From assembly GCA_016793245.1 (NCBI GenBank), contig JAEUHW010000271.1, positions 1 to 35,175 of the forward strand: 35,175 bases of DNA, given 5' to 3'. The position numbers were made by a program, and so were the translations under genes. The notes below the pieces were generated by a model. The model ran no database searches. It was not told the DNA's origin and worked only from the letters and a program-made list of their open reading frames with translations. This stretch comes from Planctomycetota bacterium (GTDB lineage Bacteria > Planctomycetota > UBA1135 > JADKAF01). Positions 1 through 6,810 of this stretch are shown here, piece by piece (position 1 is the stretch's first letter; each line of letters begins with the position of its first letter).

Positions 1-57
1 CGGCATCCCGCGCTTCGGGTCTGCTCGGCCTTCGGCGGCCCACGACGGAGGATCCCG

Positions 58-615
58 ATGGCAGCGAAGTCCGCGCGAACGAAGGCACAACCCGACACCA
101 CTGCGGAGCTCGCGAGCTTCTTCGCGAAGTACGAACCGGCCATCGCGAAGCTCGGGAACGCGCTGCGCGCGAAGCTGCGCCAGCGCCTGCCGGGACTCTT
201 CGAGCTCGTGTACTTCTACGAGCGCCAAGGTTCGCTCGTGATCGCGTACTCACCGACCGAACGCGGTGCCGAGGGGCTCTGCTCGATCGCCGTGGATGCG
301 AGCGGCGTGAAGCTCTACTTCGGCCGGGGAGCAGAGCTCGCGAAGGCCGATCCGAACCAGCTCCTCCAAGGGCGCGCGAAGCAGGTGCGCTACGTGGAGC
401 TCCGCTCCGCCGCGGAGCTCGATCGCCCGGAGATCGAAGGCTTGATCGTGGCTGCGCTGGAGCTGGCGCAGTTGCGCCTCGATAAGAGCTCCGCGGGGGC
501 GACGATCTCGAAGGCGGAGGAGCAGAAGAAGCGCGGGGCGCGTCGGCCGAAGGGGGCGCGGCCGAAGGCGGCGAGGGTCAAAGCGCCGCGTGGGGCGAAG
601 AAGGCGCGGAGCTGA
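58..615 (+). CDS. DUF1801-like (YdhG-type) protein with basic tail
   Basis: A 185-residue cytoplasmic protein. Residues about 15-140 resemble the DUF1801/YdhG-like fold: a helical N-terminus (FFAKYEPAIAKLGNALRAKL), then strands carrying LFELVYFYERQGSLVIAYSP and a segment with GVKLYFGRGAEL. The family has no settled biochemical role, so none is assigned. The last 35 residues are almost all Lys, Arg, Ala, Gly and Pro, a histone H1-like tail that could bind nucleic acid (inference). The start is supported by GGAGGA at 47-52, five bases before the ATG. It is convergent with the sugar dehydrogenase gene, with only 48 bases between the stops. There is no signal peptide. Confidence 0.7.
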   Translation: MAAKSARTKAQPDTTAELASFFAKYEPAIAKLGNALRAKLRQRLPGLFELVYFYERQGSLVIAYSPTERGAEGLCSIAVDASGVKLYFGRGAELAKADPNQLLQGRAKQVRYVELRSAAELDRPEIEGLIVAALELAQLRLDKSSAGATISKAEEQKKRGARRPKGARPKAARVKAPRGAKKARS

Positions 616-663
616 TGGGCTTGCGCTTCGTCCGCTTCGATCTCAGGGAAGCCGGGCTCGGGT

Positions 664-2214
664 TCACATCTGAAAGGTGAGCCGGATCGCGTTCGAGAAG
701 CCGACGAGCTGAGGAAGGCCCGCGTCGTACATGAGGCATTGGATGAAGAGATCGAACGGCCCCCCGCCACCGGGAACCGAGAAGGAGAACGCGCCGGCAG
801 CGTCCAGGAACACGGTCGGCGTGAGCCCGGGGGGAAAGGGAAGGAGCACGCCATCGAAGAGCGGGGTCGGCTGATTCGCCAGAGAGAGGACCAGCAAGCC
901 CACGGTGCTGGGGGGGCCGAAGCGGATGCGGAGCTCGGCGGTGTTGCCCGTATCGAGCAAGCCGCAGACGTCGAGCTCCGGAGTCAGGCCCGAGCTGCCG
1001 ATGCGCCCGTAGCCCAGGTCGATGGCCGGCGAGGGCAGACGCGGCACGATCTTGAAGATCTCACCGCTGAGATCGACGATCAGGATCTCTCCTCGCGCGT
1101 CCTCGCCGAAGTGCACGGGAGCGCCGATGCCGAGTCCGCCCCCAGGAGCGAGCTCCGCGGTGCGCGTCTGGAGCTCCGTGATCGCGCCGCGGTAGCGGAA
1201 GCTCCAGATCGTGTTGCTGCAAGAGTCGCCAAAGAAGTAGGTCCCGCGGAGGTCCGGGATCGCGCAGCCGCGATAGACCACACCTCCCGTGACCGCGCAT
1301 CCGGAGGCATGCGTGTACGTATGGATCGGCCGCGTGAGGGCTGGAGCATTGCAGGCGGGGGTCTGAGGCGCGCAGGAGGCGGTGGAGAAGCAGGCGTTCC
1401 CCTCCATGACCTTCCACCCGTAGTTCTCCCCGCCGAGGCTCGAGAGCGCTTGGAAGTCGATCTCCTCGATCTCGTTCTGCCCTACGTCGCCGATGTACAG
1501 ATCGCCCGTCAAGCGATCGAAGCTCCAGCGCCACGGATTGCGCAAGCCAAGGGCCCAGATCTCCTGACGACAGGTCGTGCTACCGAAGAACGGGTTCGTC
1601 GCCGGGATCGCATAGGGAAAGCTCGCATCGACGTCGATGCGGAGCATCTTGCCGAGGAGCGAGGCGCAGTTCTGTGCATGGCACGCGGGATCGCCGGCCG
1701 CACCTCCGTCGCCCAGTCCGAGATAGAGGTACCCGTCGGGACCGAAGGCGAGATGGCCGCCGTTGTGGTTGGAGAACGGCTGCGCGATCGGACCGAGGAT
1801 CGTGACGCGCGAGCTCGGCACCGCGAGATTCGGGTTACTGGAGACGGTGTAGCGATCGACGAGCGTCGCCCCATCGCCGCTGCGCGTGTAATTGATGTAG
1901 AAGTGCCCGTTCGCGGCGTACCGAGGATGGAACGCCACACCGAGGAGCCCTTGCTCGCCGCCGGTGGAGACGATGCCGGGGACGGTCAGGAAGGGCGTCG
2001 CGAGCAGCGCGCCGTCGAGGAGGATGCGGATCAGGCCACTCGATTGCTCGGCGATGAAGATCCGGCGCTCATCGCCGGGTGCAGCTCCGCACCAGATCGG
2101 AAAGTCCAGGCCGGAGGCGATGCGCCTCGTGGTCAAGGCGGTCTGAGCTTCGAGAGCGCTCCAGGGAAAGAGCATCGCGAGCAAGGGCAGGACGCGAAGA
2201 TGGCGTGGAGGCAA
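664..2214 (-). CDS. Secreted PQQ-dependent sugar dehydrogenase (GSDH/sorbosone dehydrogenase family)
   Basis: A 516-residue secreted protein. Residues 1-23 form a signal peptide. Residues about 28-391 form the six-bladed propeller of soluble quinoprotein glucose/sorbosone dehydrogenases, which oxidise sugars with PQQ. Visible motifs are SNHNGGHLAFGPDG with the likely catalytic His150, LYLGLGDGG, ALGLRNPWRWSFD, IGDVGQNEIEEID and ENYGWKVMEG. Residues about 395-516 form an extra beta-rich domain ending in FSNAIRLTFQM, similar in pattern to the tails of the S8 and PKD proteins here. The start is a TTG codon at 2214, chosen because GGGAG lies five bases upstream and the signal peptide follows at once. 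Many cysteines suggest disulfides outside the cytoplasm. The family call is firm; the actual substrate is unknown. Confidence 0.85.
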   Translation of the reverse strand: MPPRHLRVLPLLAMLFPWSALEAQTALTTRRIASGLDFPIWCGAAPGDERRIFIAEQSSGLIRILLDGALLATPFLTVPGIVSTGGEQGLLGVAFHPRYAANGHFYINYTRSGDGATLVDRYTVSSNPNLAVPSSRVTILGPIAQPFSNHNGGHLAFGPDGYLYLGLGDGGAAGDPACHAQNCASLLGKMLRIDVDASFPYAIPATNPFFGSTTCRQEIWALGLRNPWRWSFDRLTGDLYIGDVGQNEIEEIDFQALSSLGGENYGWKVMEGNACFSTASCAPQTPACNAPALTRPIHTYTHASGCAVTGGVVYRGCAIPDLRGTYFFGDSCSNTIWSFRYRGAITELQTRTAELAPGGGLGIGAPVHFGEDARGEILIVDLSGEIFKIVPRLPSPAIDLGYGRIGSSGLTPELDVCGLLDTGNTAELRIRFGPPSTVGLLVLSLANQPTPLFDGVLLPFPPGLTPTVFLDAAGAFSFSVPGGGGPFDLFIQCLMYDAGLPQLVGFSNAIRLTFQM

Positions 2215-2914
2215 GGAGGCTCCCGAGTTATGGATGGCGAAGCGAATATCCGGAGTCCTCGGGATGAGGCTTCGCAGACGGAGCGCCGACTCCGGTCGCC
2301 ATGCTTCGTTCCGCGGTGGTCGGCAAGAAGCGTTCCTCGGTCGCTCGCTCCGCCGAGGCGTCGCGTCGAATGGCTACTGCCGAAGAAGAGGAGCGAGTGA
2401 GCTGCGTTCGCCGCTCTCGCAGGCGATCTCGCGCCTCGGGGCGCCGTGTCCTGGCCATGGAGTCGTCGGAAGCTCCGCAGGCGGGAAGGGGAATTCCCTG
2501 CGGCCCGAGGGCCATCTCGCCGCCGCTCGATTGAACAATGTGCACTTCGCTCGATCGACGGAGCTGCTCCTGCTTCGGCCTTCCGCATTGCTCCTCTCAT
2601 CCTTCGCGTCACGCGTCCAGCACGGCGCGGTCCACTGCCCCGCACTCCAGCACCTGCTCCCACCTTGGCGCACGCTTTTCCTCTTCCTGCGCCGAATCGG
2701 TGATCTCGCGCGGCGAGGTATCGAGATGCCACAACGACATCGCCCGAGGAGCGGAGATTCGACCCGCTCCGTGCTCCTCTACGGGTGCGCTCGATCGAAG
2801 CGCATTCGGCTTGCTGAGTCTAAAGTATCTCTCATACCGCAGTCCTTCGTATTCAAACGCGGCGAGCGCAGCACAATGCAGAGCTTCCTTTCCCTACACA
2901 TCGGAGGAGCTCTC
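2215..2914. other. 700-base intergenic region between divergent genes
   Basis: The region separates the minus-strand sugar dehydrogenase from the plus-strand small secreted protein, so it should hold promoters for both. Open frames exist on both strands, but their translations are Arg/Ser-rich with no domain, signal peptide or ribosome site, and I take them as non-coding. The stretch near 2811-2840 is more AT-rich than its surroundings and might hold a promoter for the downstream gene, but I see no clear -35/-10 pair. No tRNA-like fold was recognised. Confidence 0.5.
2903..2908 (+). promoter_or_regulatory. Ribosome binding site that decides the start of the small secreted protein
   Basis: GGAGGA lies six bases before the ATG at 2915. 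An in-frame ATG at 2876 would place this site inside the gene, so the downstream start is preferred. It also puts a clean signal peptide at the N-terminus. Confidence 0.7.
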
Positions 2915-3397
2915 ATGCTCTCACCTCTGCATCACGCTCTCGGCGTCGTCTCGCTACTCGCCGGCGCAGCGCTCCTGCCCGCCAGCACCCCCCTCGTGGC
3001 ACCCCCGAGTCCCCCGTCCATCGAAGAGTTGGTCGGCTCATGGCAGATGGACTTCGCCTACACGGGCCTGGATCTCGGCAGCGACACGAAGATCAAGACC
3101 AAGGAATCGGGGCTCTACGCCGTCACGCTGCCCGGCAGCGGTGTCGTGCGCCTCGAGAACTCGACGACCCTCGAAGTGATCCAAGGCCGCTACACCGATG
3201 GATATCTCCTCATCGGTCGCTCTTCGACGACTCCGGTCGATGGGGATCCGGTACCGGATTCATCCTCCACCTCGATCATCGAGATCTCCGGCAAGCCCGG
3301 CAAGCTGAAGGGCAAGGGCGAAGCGCTCGAGTTCGATCTGCCGGGCGATGATCTCGGGAAGTTGAAGATCAAGATGAAGCAGATCGGGCCGCGCTGA
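2915..3397 (+). CDS. Small secreted beta-rich protein, function unknown
   Basis: A 160-residue protein. Residues 1-28 look like a signal peptide (HHALGVVSLLAGAALLPAST). The mature part begins with IEELVGSWQMDFAYTG and continues as alternating short strands and turns. That resembles small lipocalin-like or calycin-like barrels whose first strand often carries GxW, but this is only a fold guess. The C-terminus is rich in Lys, Gly and Leu (GKLKGKGEALEFDL, LGKLKIKMKQIG). No catalytic motif is visible. The start at 2915 is set by GGAGGA at 2903-2908. The gene stands alone, divergent from the sugar dehydrogenase and convergent with the small membrane protein, with hairpins between them. Confidence 0.65.
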   Translation: MLSPLHHALGVVSLLAGAALLPASTPLVAPPSPPSIEELVGSWQMDFAYTGLDLGSDTKIKTKESGLYAVTLPGSGVVRLENSTTLEVIQGRYTDGYLLIGRSSTTPVDGDPVPDSSSTSIIEISGKPGKLKGKGEALEFDLPGDDLGKLKIKMKQIGPR

Positions 3398-3405
3398 GCC
3401 CTGAG

Positions 3406-3434
3406 CGCACGCGAGTGCGTGGCGAGCGGCTCGC
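3406..3434. terminator. Two short tandem hairpins after the small secreted protein gene
   Basis: CGCAC-GCGA-GTGCG (3406-3419) is followed directly by GCGAG-CGG-CTCGC (3422-3434). Both are five-base stems with tight loops, the first a GNRA-type tetraloop. They start about nine bases after the stop at 3397. There is no T-run, so function as a terminator is inferred from position only. Confidence 0.35.
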
Positions 3435-3522
3435 GGGTGCTGCCTCGCGCCGAGCGCCCGTCGAAGAAGTCGTTCGGGCTGGGTCACGCGCTTCGGTCGC
3501 CCCGCCGTTGCTGCCGGAGCCC

Positions 3523-3544
3523 CGCAGAAGCGATCGCTTCTGCG
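3523..3544. terminator. Perfect 22-base palindrome between convergent genes
   Basis: CGCAGAAGC-GATC-GCTTCTGCG reads identically on both strands and can form a nine-pair hairpin with a GATC loop. It lies between the convergent small secreted protein gene (stop 3397) and small membrane protein gene (stop 3615). A shared terminator is the simplest reading; a dimeric protein site is the alternative. No T-tract follows. Confidence 0.45.
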
Positions 3545-3614
3545 CGGTCTCCCGCACCTCGGCGGAACGTCCGCGGCGTCGCTCCCAGCCTCGAAGTACT
3601 TCTTCGACCGGCTG

Positions 3615-3872
3615 CTAGGCCGCGCTTCCGATCGGCGCGCCGGCGATCTCGCCGTGGAGCTCGGACGAAAGTCGACGGCTCGCGCGCTGGGTGACGAGGA
3701 GGCGAAGGCGGCGGAACCTTTCCGTCGCCACGCGCGGGCGTTCCCACGCGGAGAGATCCTCGGCGCGACTCTGCTGCGGCTCCGCCGCTTCGCTGAGTCC
3801 CACCAGGAGGATCGTGGAACTGGTGAAGGCGATCACCGCCAGCTCCAAGACGAGCAGTATGAAGATGTCCAT
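3615..3872 (-). CDS. Small single-span membrane protein, function unknown
   Basis: An 85-residue predicted protein with one clear membrane segment right at the N-terminus (about residues 2-27: DIFILLVLELAVIAFTSS then TILLVGL). A basic, Arg-rich cytoplasmic tail follows. The open frame continues upstream, but that part is low-complexity and Arg/Pro-rich. The ATG at 3872 is preferred because the membrane helix starts there and a GAGG-like site precedes it. It lies about 90 bases downstream of the PRC-barrel gene on the same strand, so the two may share a transcript. I recognise no family. It could be a small envelope stress or anchoring protein, but nothing in the sequence proves that. Confidence 0.45.
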   Translation of the reverse strand: MDIFILLVLELAVIAFTSSTILLVGLSEAAEPQQSRAEDLSAWERPRVATERFRRLRLLVTQRASRRLSSELHGEIAGAPIGSAA

Positions 3873-3963
3873 GGCCGAGCCTCGGGCCGAAGCGCCGGGG
3901 AGCCGCGGGGACTCGCCCTCGCCACGCCTCGGGCGGAGCGAGGGATCGTCCCCACGAGGAAGA

Positions 3964-4323
3964 TCACGACTCCCAGTAGGGGCGGATCTTGAAGGTGCGA
4001 TGGATATCGGTCCCCGTCGCGACATCGGCGAGGTCCGGCCAGTGATCCTTGTCGAAGCCCTTCGCTTCCTTCAACGTCTCCTTGGTGACGTCGAGGATGA
4101 AGGCCTTCTTCTCGGTGTCGAGCCGCAGGGCCGACCACGGGATGGCGAAGAACTTCTCGCCGACGCCCATGAAGCCGCCGAACGACAGCACCGCGTAGGC
4201 GATCTTACCGTTCGAGGTGTCCAGCATGAACTCCTCGATCTTGCCCAGCTTGCCGCCGCGCGGATCGAGGACGGAGTTCTTGCTCAGCGATGATGCCGAG
4301 AGCAAGGTTGCGTGTGTGATCAT
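3964..4323 (-). CDS. PRC-barrel domain protein
   Basis: A 119-residue cytoplasmic protein made of one PRC-barrel and a short C-terminal extension. Typical features are SVLDPRGGKLGKIEEFMLD, a glycine turn followed by GKIAYAVLSFGGF, then EKFFAIPWSALRLD and KKAFILDVTKETL. The last part (GFDKDHWPDLAD, then RPYW) matches the tail common in stand-alone bacterial PRC-barrel proteins, often linked to stress. The family is named after photosynthetic reaction centre subunit H and RimM, where it mediates protein or RNA contacts. The start at 4323 is set by AAGGAGAG at 4329-4336. A 58-codon upstream extension in frame is Arg-rich and rejected. It probably forms a small operon with the membrane protein downstream. 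Confidence 0.85.
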   Translation of the reverse strand: MITHATLLSASSLSKNSVLDPRGGKLGKIEEFMLDTSNGKIAYAVLSFGGFMGVGEKFFAIPWSALRLDTEKKAFILDVTKETLKEAKGFDKDHWPDLADVATGTDIHRTFKIRPYWES

Positions 4324-4659
4324 TCGAACTCTCCTTCGAGAGGGTCTTGTCGCTTCGAGGTCGATGGGGCGAGCCAACCGCGCGAGCGCGGAGCCGGGGG
4401 AAGCGGCGAACCGCGGCCGTTCTGTTGCTCGCCTGCGGGTGACACGATGCAACGAGCGTTCCAGGGGCGAATCGGCCCTCGGGCCGAGGGCACTCACCGC
4501 CCGTACACGCGCTCGAGGTGGCGAATGTGCAAACCGCCGCTTGCTCCGCGCAGAGTCGGCAGGAACGTGAGGAGGCCAGGTCTCCGCGGACTCTTACCCT
4601 GGCTTGACCTCGGCAACTTGCGCGCGCCCGTATCCTGCGCCTCCCCTTCGAGGACTTTC
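4324..4659. other. Divergent intergenic region
   Basis: The region holds the upstream regions of the minus-strand PRC-barrel gene (ribosome site AAGGAGAG at 4329-4336) and the plus-strand propeller gene. No convincing ORF, RNA or repeat is seen. Promoters for both genes should be here, but no consensus boxes stand out. Confidence 0.45.
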
Positions 4660-5754
4660 ATGCAGCTTCCTCTCCTCGGCTCGCTCCTTCTCGCTCTCGC
4701 TCCTGCGTGCACGTTTCGGGGAGAACGTCCCGACGTACGGCCCGCGGCTTCCTTCGAGCCCGTGTCCGAGCTCGACCGGAGCATCTGGGTGATCCATCAA
4801 GATCGCGCGGGGCACCATTGGTTCGGCAGCGATGGGCGCGGCGTCTACCGCTTCGATGGCGCGTCGCTCACCCGACTCACGCGCGCGTCCGGGCTCTGCA
4901 ACGATCGCATCCGCGCGATCCAGGAGGACGCCGAGGGGAACCTCTACTTCGCGACCTGCGACGGCGTCAGCAAGTTCGATGGGCGTTCGCTCGTGACCTT
5001 GGAGGTGAGCGCGGCGGATGCACCGGGAGCAGGGTGGAAGCTCGCGCCCGACGATCTCTGGTTCTCGGTGGGGCAAGACACGGGCGCCGTCCTGCGCTAC
5101 GACGGCGAGAGGCTGCATAGGCTGGCGATGCCGTCGACGCCGCTCGGTGAAGAATTCCTCGCCGAGCACCCCCGCGCGCAGTACCCGAACATGAAGTACA
5201 GCCCGTACGACGTGTACACGGTGTATCGGGATCGACAGGGGAATCTCTGGTTTGGCACCTCCTCGCTCGGCGCGTGCCGCTACGACGGGCGTTCGTTCGA
5301 GTGGATCCACGAGAGGGATCTCGGCTTCGACCTCGGCAATCGCTCCTTCGGCGTGCGCGCGATCGCCGAGGATCGCGAAGGCAAGTACTGGCTCACGCAC
5401 ACGCGCTACCGCTACGCCGTGGATCCGAGCGGCGCAGCGCTGCAGAGCCGCGGCGGCTTGCGCTACACGCAAGAGCCAGGTTTGCCGCATGGCGCCGAGC
5501 GTGGCGAAGAGGACTACAGCTACGTGATGTCGATGCTGCGAGACGAGGCCGGCGATCTCTGGATGGCGACCTACGGCGCGGGCGTCTGGCGCTTCGATGG
5601 GGAGCGGCTCACGCACTTTCCCGTCGAGGTCGAGGGGGTGCCGATCACGGTGTTCTCGATCTATCGCGATCGCCTCGGTGTCTTGTGGCTCGGCACGCAC
5701 GAGCACGGGGTGTGCAGGTTCGACGGGGGGAAGTTCGAGAAGGTCTCGTTCTGA
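4660..5754 (+). CDS. Reg_prop beta-propeller protein, probable lipoprotein
   Basis: A 364-residue exported protein. A hydrophobic N-terminus ends in LALAPAC, a non-ideal lipobox, so Cys17 may be lipidated. The rest is a series of two-component-regulator propeller blades (Reg_prop type), each running as I-x-x-D-x-x-G-x-x-W-F-G followed by G-V-x-x-F-D-G. Examples are DRQGNLWFGTSSLGACRYDG, DEAGDLWMATYGAGVWRFDG and DRLGVLWLGTHEHGVCRFDG. In hybrid two-component sensors these blades form the periplasmic ligand-binding part. Here there is no membrane helix or kinase domain after them, so this is an orphan propeller, possibly a binding protein or a sensor partner. The start at 4660 follows CGAGGA and begins a signal sequence. 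Confidence 0.75.
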   Translation: MQLPLLGSLLLALAPACTFRGERPDVRPAASFEPVSELDRSIWVIHQDRAGHHWFGSDGRGVYRFDGASLTRLTRASGLCNDRIRAIQEDAEGNLYFATCDGVSKFDGRSLVTLEVSAADAPGAGWKLAPDDLWFSVGQDTGAVLRYDGERLHRLAMPSTPLGEEFLAEHPRAQYPNMKYSPYDVYTVYRDRQGNLWFGTSSLGACRYDGRSFEWIHERDLGFDLGNRSFGVRAIAEDREGKYWLTHTRYRYAVDPSGAALQSRGGLRYTQEPGLPHGAERGEEDYSYVMSMLRDEAGDLWMATYGAGVWRFDGERLTHFPVEVEGVPITVFSIYRDRLGVLWLGTHEHGVCRFDGGKFEKVSF

Positions 5755-6071
5755 GCTACCGCCATCGTCGCGGCGAAGCCGCTCTGCCGCTGCATGTGGG
5801 CGTGTGTCGGGTTCAACGCTCACTCTGGCTTCGCGCGTCGCCTGGTTCCTCAGCTGCTGCCGCGATGTCCGCCAGATCCTTCGCGCAGCCCGGGCCCTTG
5901 CTCGTTCGCTCTGCTTGCACCCGAGCGTCAAGTTGCCCGCTTCCCCTCACGCTCCGGCTGCGGCTAGCATCTGCACCCCCACACGAGAGCCCGAGCTGAG
6001 GTCGCGGCCCCATCCGCCGGCCCTCTTCGCGCTCTCCCCATCGAACTCGTTTCCCTCGATCTCCCCGCATC
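5755..6071. other. Intergenic region between propeller and sigma-4 genes
   Basis: The region contains a small hairpin at 5770-5782 (GCGGC-GAA-GCCGC) shortly after the propeller stop. No convincing gene was found, and I see no clear promoter for the downstream regulator. Confidence 0.4.
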
Positions 6072-6761
6072 ATGACCGACGCAAACGCACATCCTGATCA
6101 CGACGATTCGACGACAGCGCTCTGGAGAACGGCCCTTGACATCCTCGGCGAACGCGAAGGCGCAGTGCTGAGTCTCCGCCACGGAGCGTTCGGCGGCGAA
6201 CGCCTGAGCTTCGGCGAGATCGGCCGCGAGCTCGGAATCAGCCGTCAGCGGACGCATCAGATCTACGAGGCGGCGCTCGAGAAGCTGGTGCAGAACGAGT
6301 CGCTGCGCGGGCTCGTGCGGCAGCTCGCCGCATCGCCCGCTAGAGGCCGCGCGGTCGAGGCCGCGCAGGAGTCCGTCGCGAGCGACGCCAGCGCGGCGAC
6401 GGCTGTCGAGGGCGCGAGCACGGAAGGCGCGAGCGCGCCCCGCGCCCCCGTCGCTCCGGCGGGCGACCGAGAGAGCGCTACCGGGGCGAAGCAGGAGCTC
6501 GCGCCCGCTCGGAGCATGAAGCGCGCGCCGAAGAAGGCCGCGAAGGCGCTGTCGGCGAGTGCCGCACCGCGCATCGAGCGCCGCGCGGGCTCGGTGGTCG
6601 TCAAGCCTGCCCAAGCGGTGAGCCGCGCAAGCAGCGAGGGCTCCACCGCGGGCCTCGAGAAGGTGATCGCGCAGCTCGAGGGCTTGCAGAAGTTCCACGC
6701 TGGAGTGGAGTCGCGCGTGCGCGAGCTGCTCCTGTTCATCGAACGCGAGATGCCGCGCTGA
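6072..6761 (+). CDS. Free-standing sigma-70 region 4 (HTH) protein
   Basis: A 229-residue cytoplasmic protein. Residues about 20-85 match region 4 of primary sigma factors: ILGEREGAVLSLRHG, then LSFGEIGRELGISRQRTHQI and YEAALEKLVQNESLRGLV. This part normally binds the -35 element. No region 2 or 3 is present, so it cannot melt promoters alone. Residues about 86-190 are a low-complexity linker rich in Ala, Arg, Ser and Lys. Residues about 193-227 form a helix, probably a coiled coil for dimerisation (GLEKVIAQLEGLQKF, VRELLLFIEREM). It may act as a transcription factor or as a sigma/anti-sigma-like modulator (inference). It is convergent with the kinase gene, with a hairpin between them. Confidence 0.75.
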   Translation: MTDANAHPDHDDSTTALWRTALDILGEREGAVLSLRHGAFGGERLSFGEIGRELGISRQRTHQIYEAALEKLVQNESLRGLVRQLAASPARGRAVEAAQESVASDASAATAVEGASTEGASAPRAPVAPAGDRESATGAKQELAPARSMKRAPKKAAKALSASAAPRIERRAGSVVVKPAQAVSRASSEGSTAGLEKVIAQLEGLQKFHAGVESRVRELLLFIEREMPR

Positions 6762-6776
6762 AGACCGCTGCGGAGC

Positions 6777-6804
6777 CGCCGCACGCGACCTGGCGCGTGC
6801 GGCG
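6777..6804. terminator. Bidirectional hairpin between the sigma-4 and kinase genes
   Basis: A perfect 11-pair stem, CGCCGCACGCG with CGCGTGCGGCG, closes a six-base loop ACCTGG. It starts 15 bases after one stop and ends six bases before the other, so it can serve both convergent genes. There is no U-tract. Confidence 0.6.
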
Positions 6805-6810
6805 CCGCGA

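Noticed and set aside
739..2400. A 553-codon plus-strand frame opposite the sugar dehydrogenase
   Set aside because: The minus frame has the quinoprotein motifs and a signal peptide; the plus frame has none.
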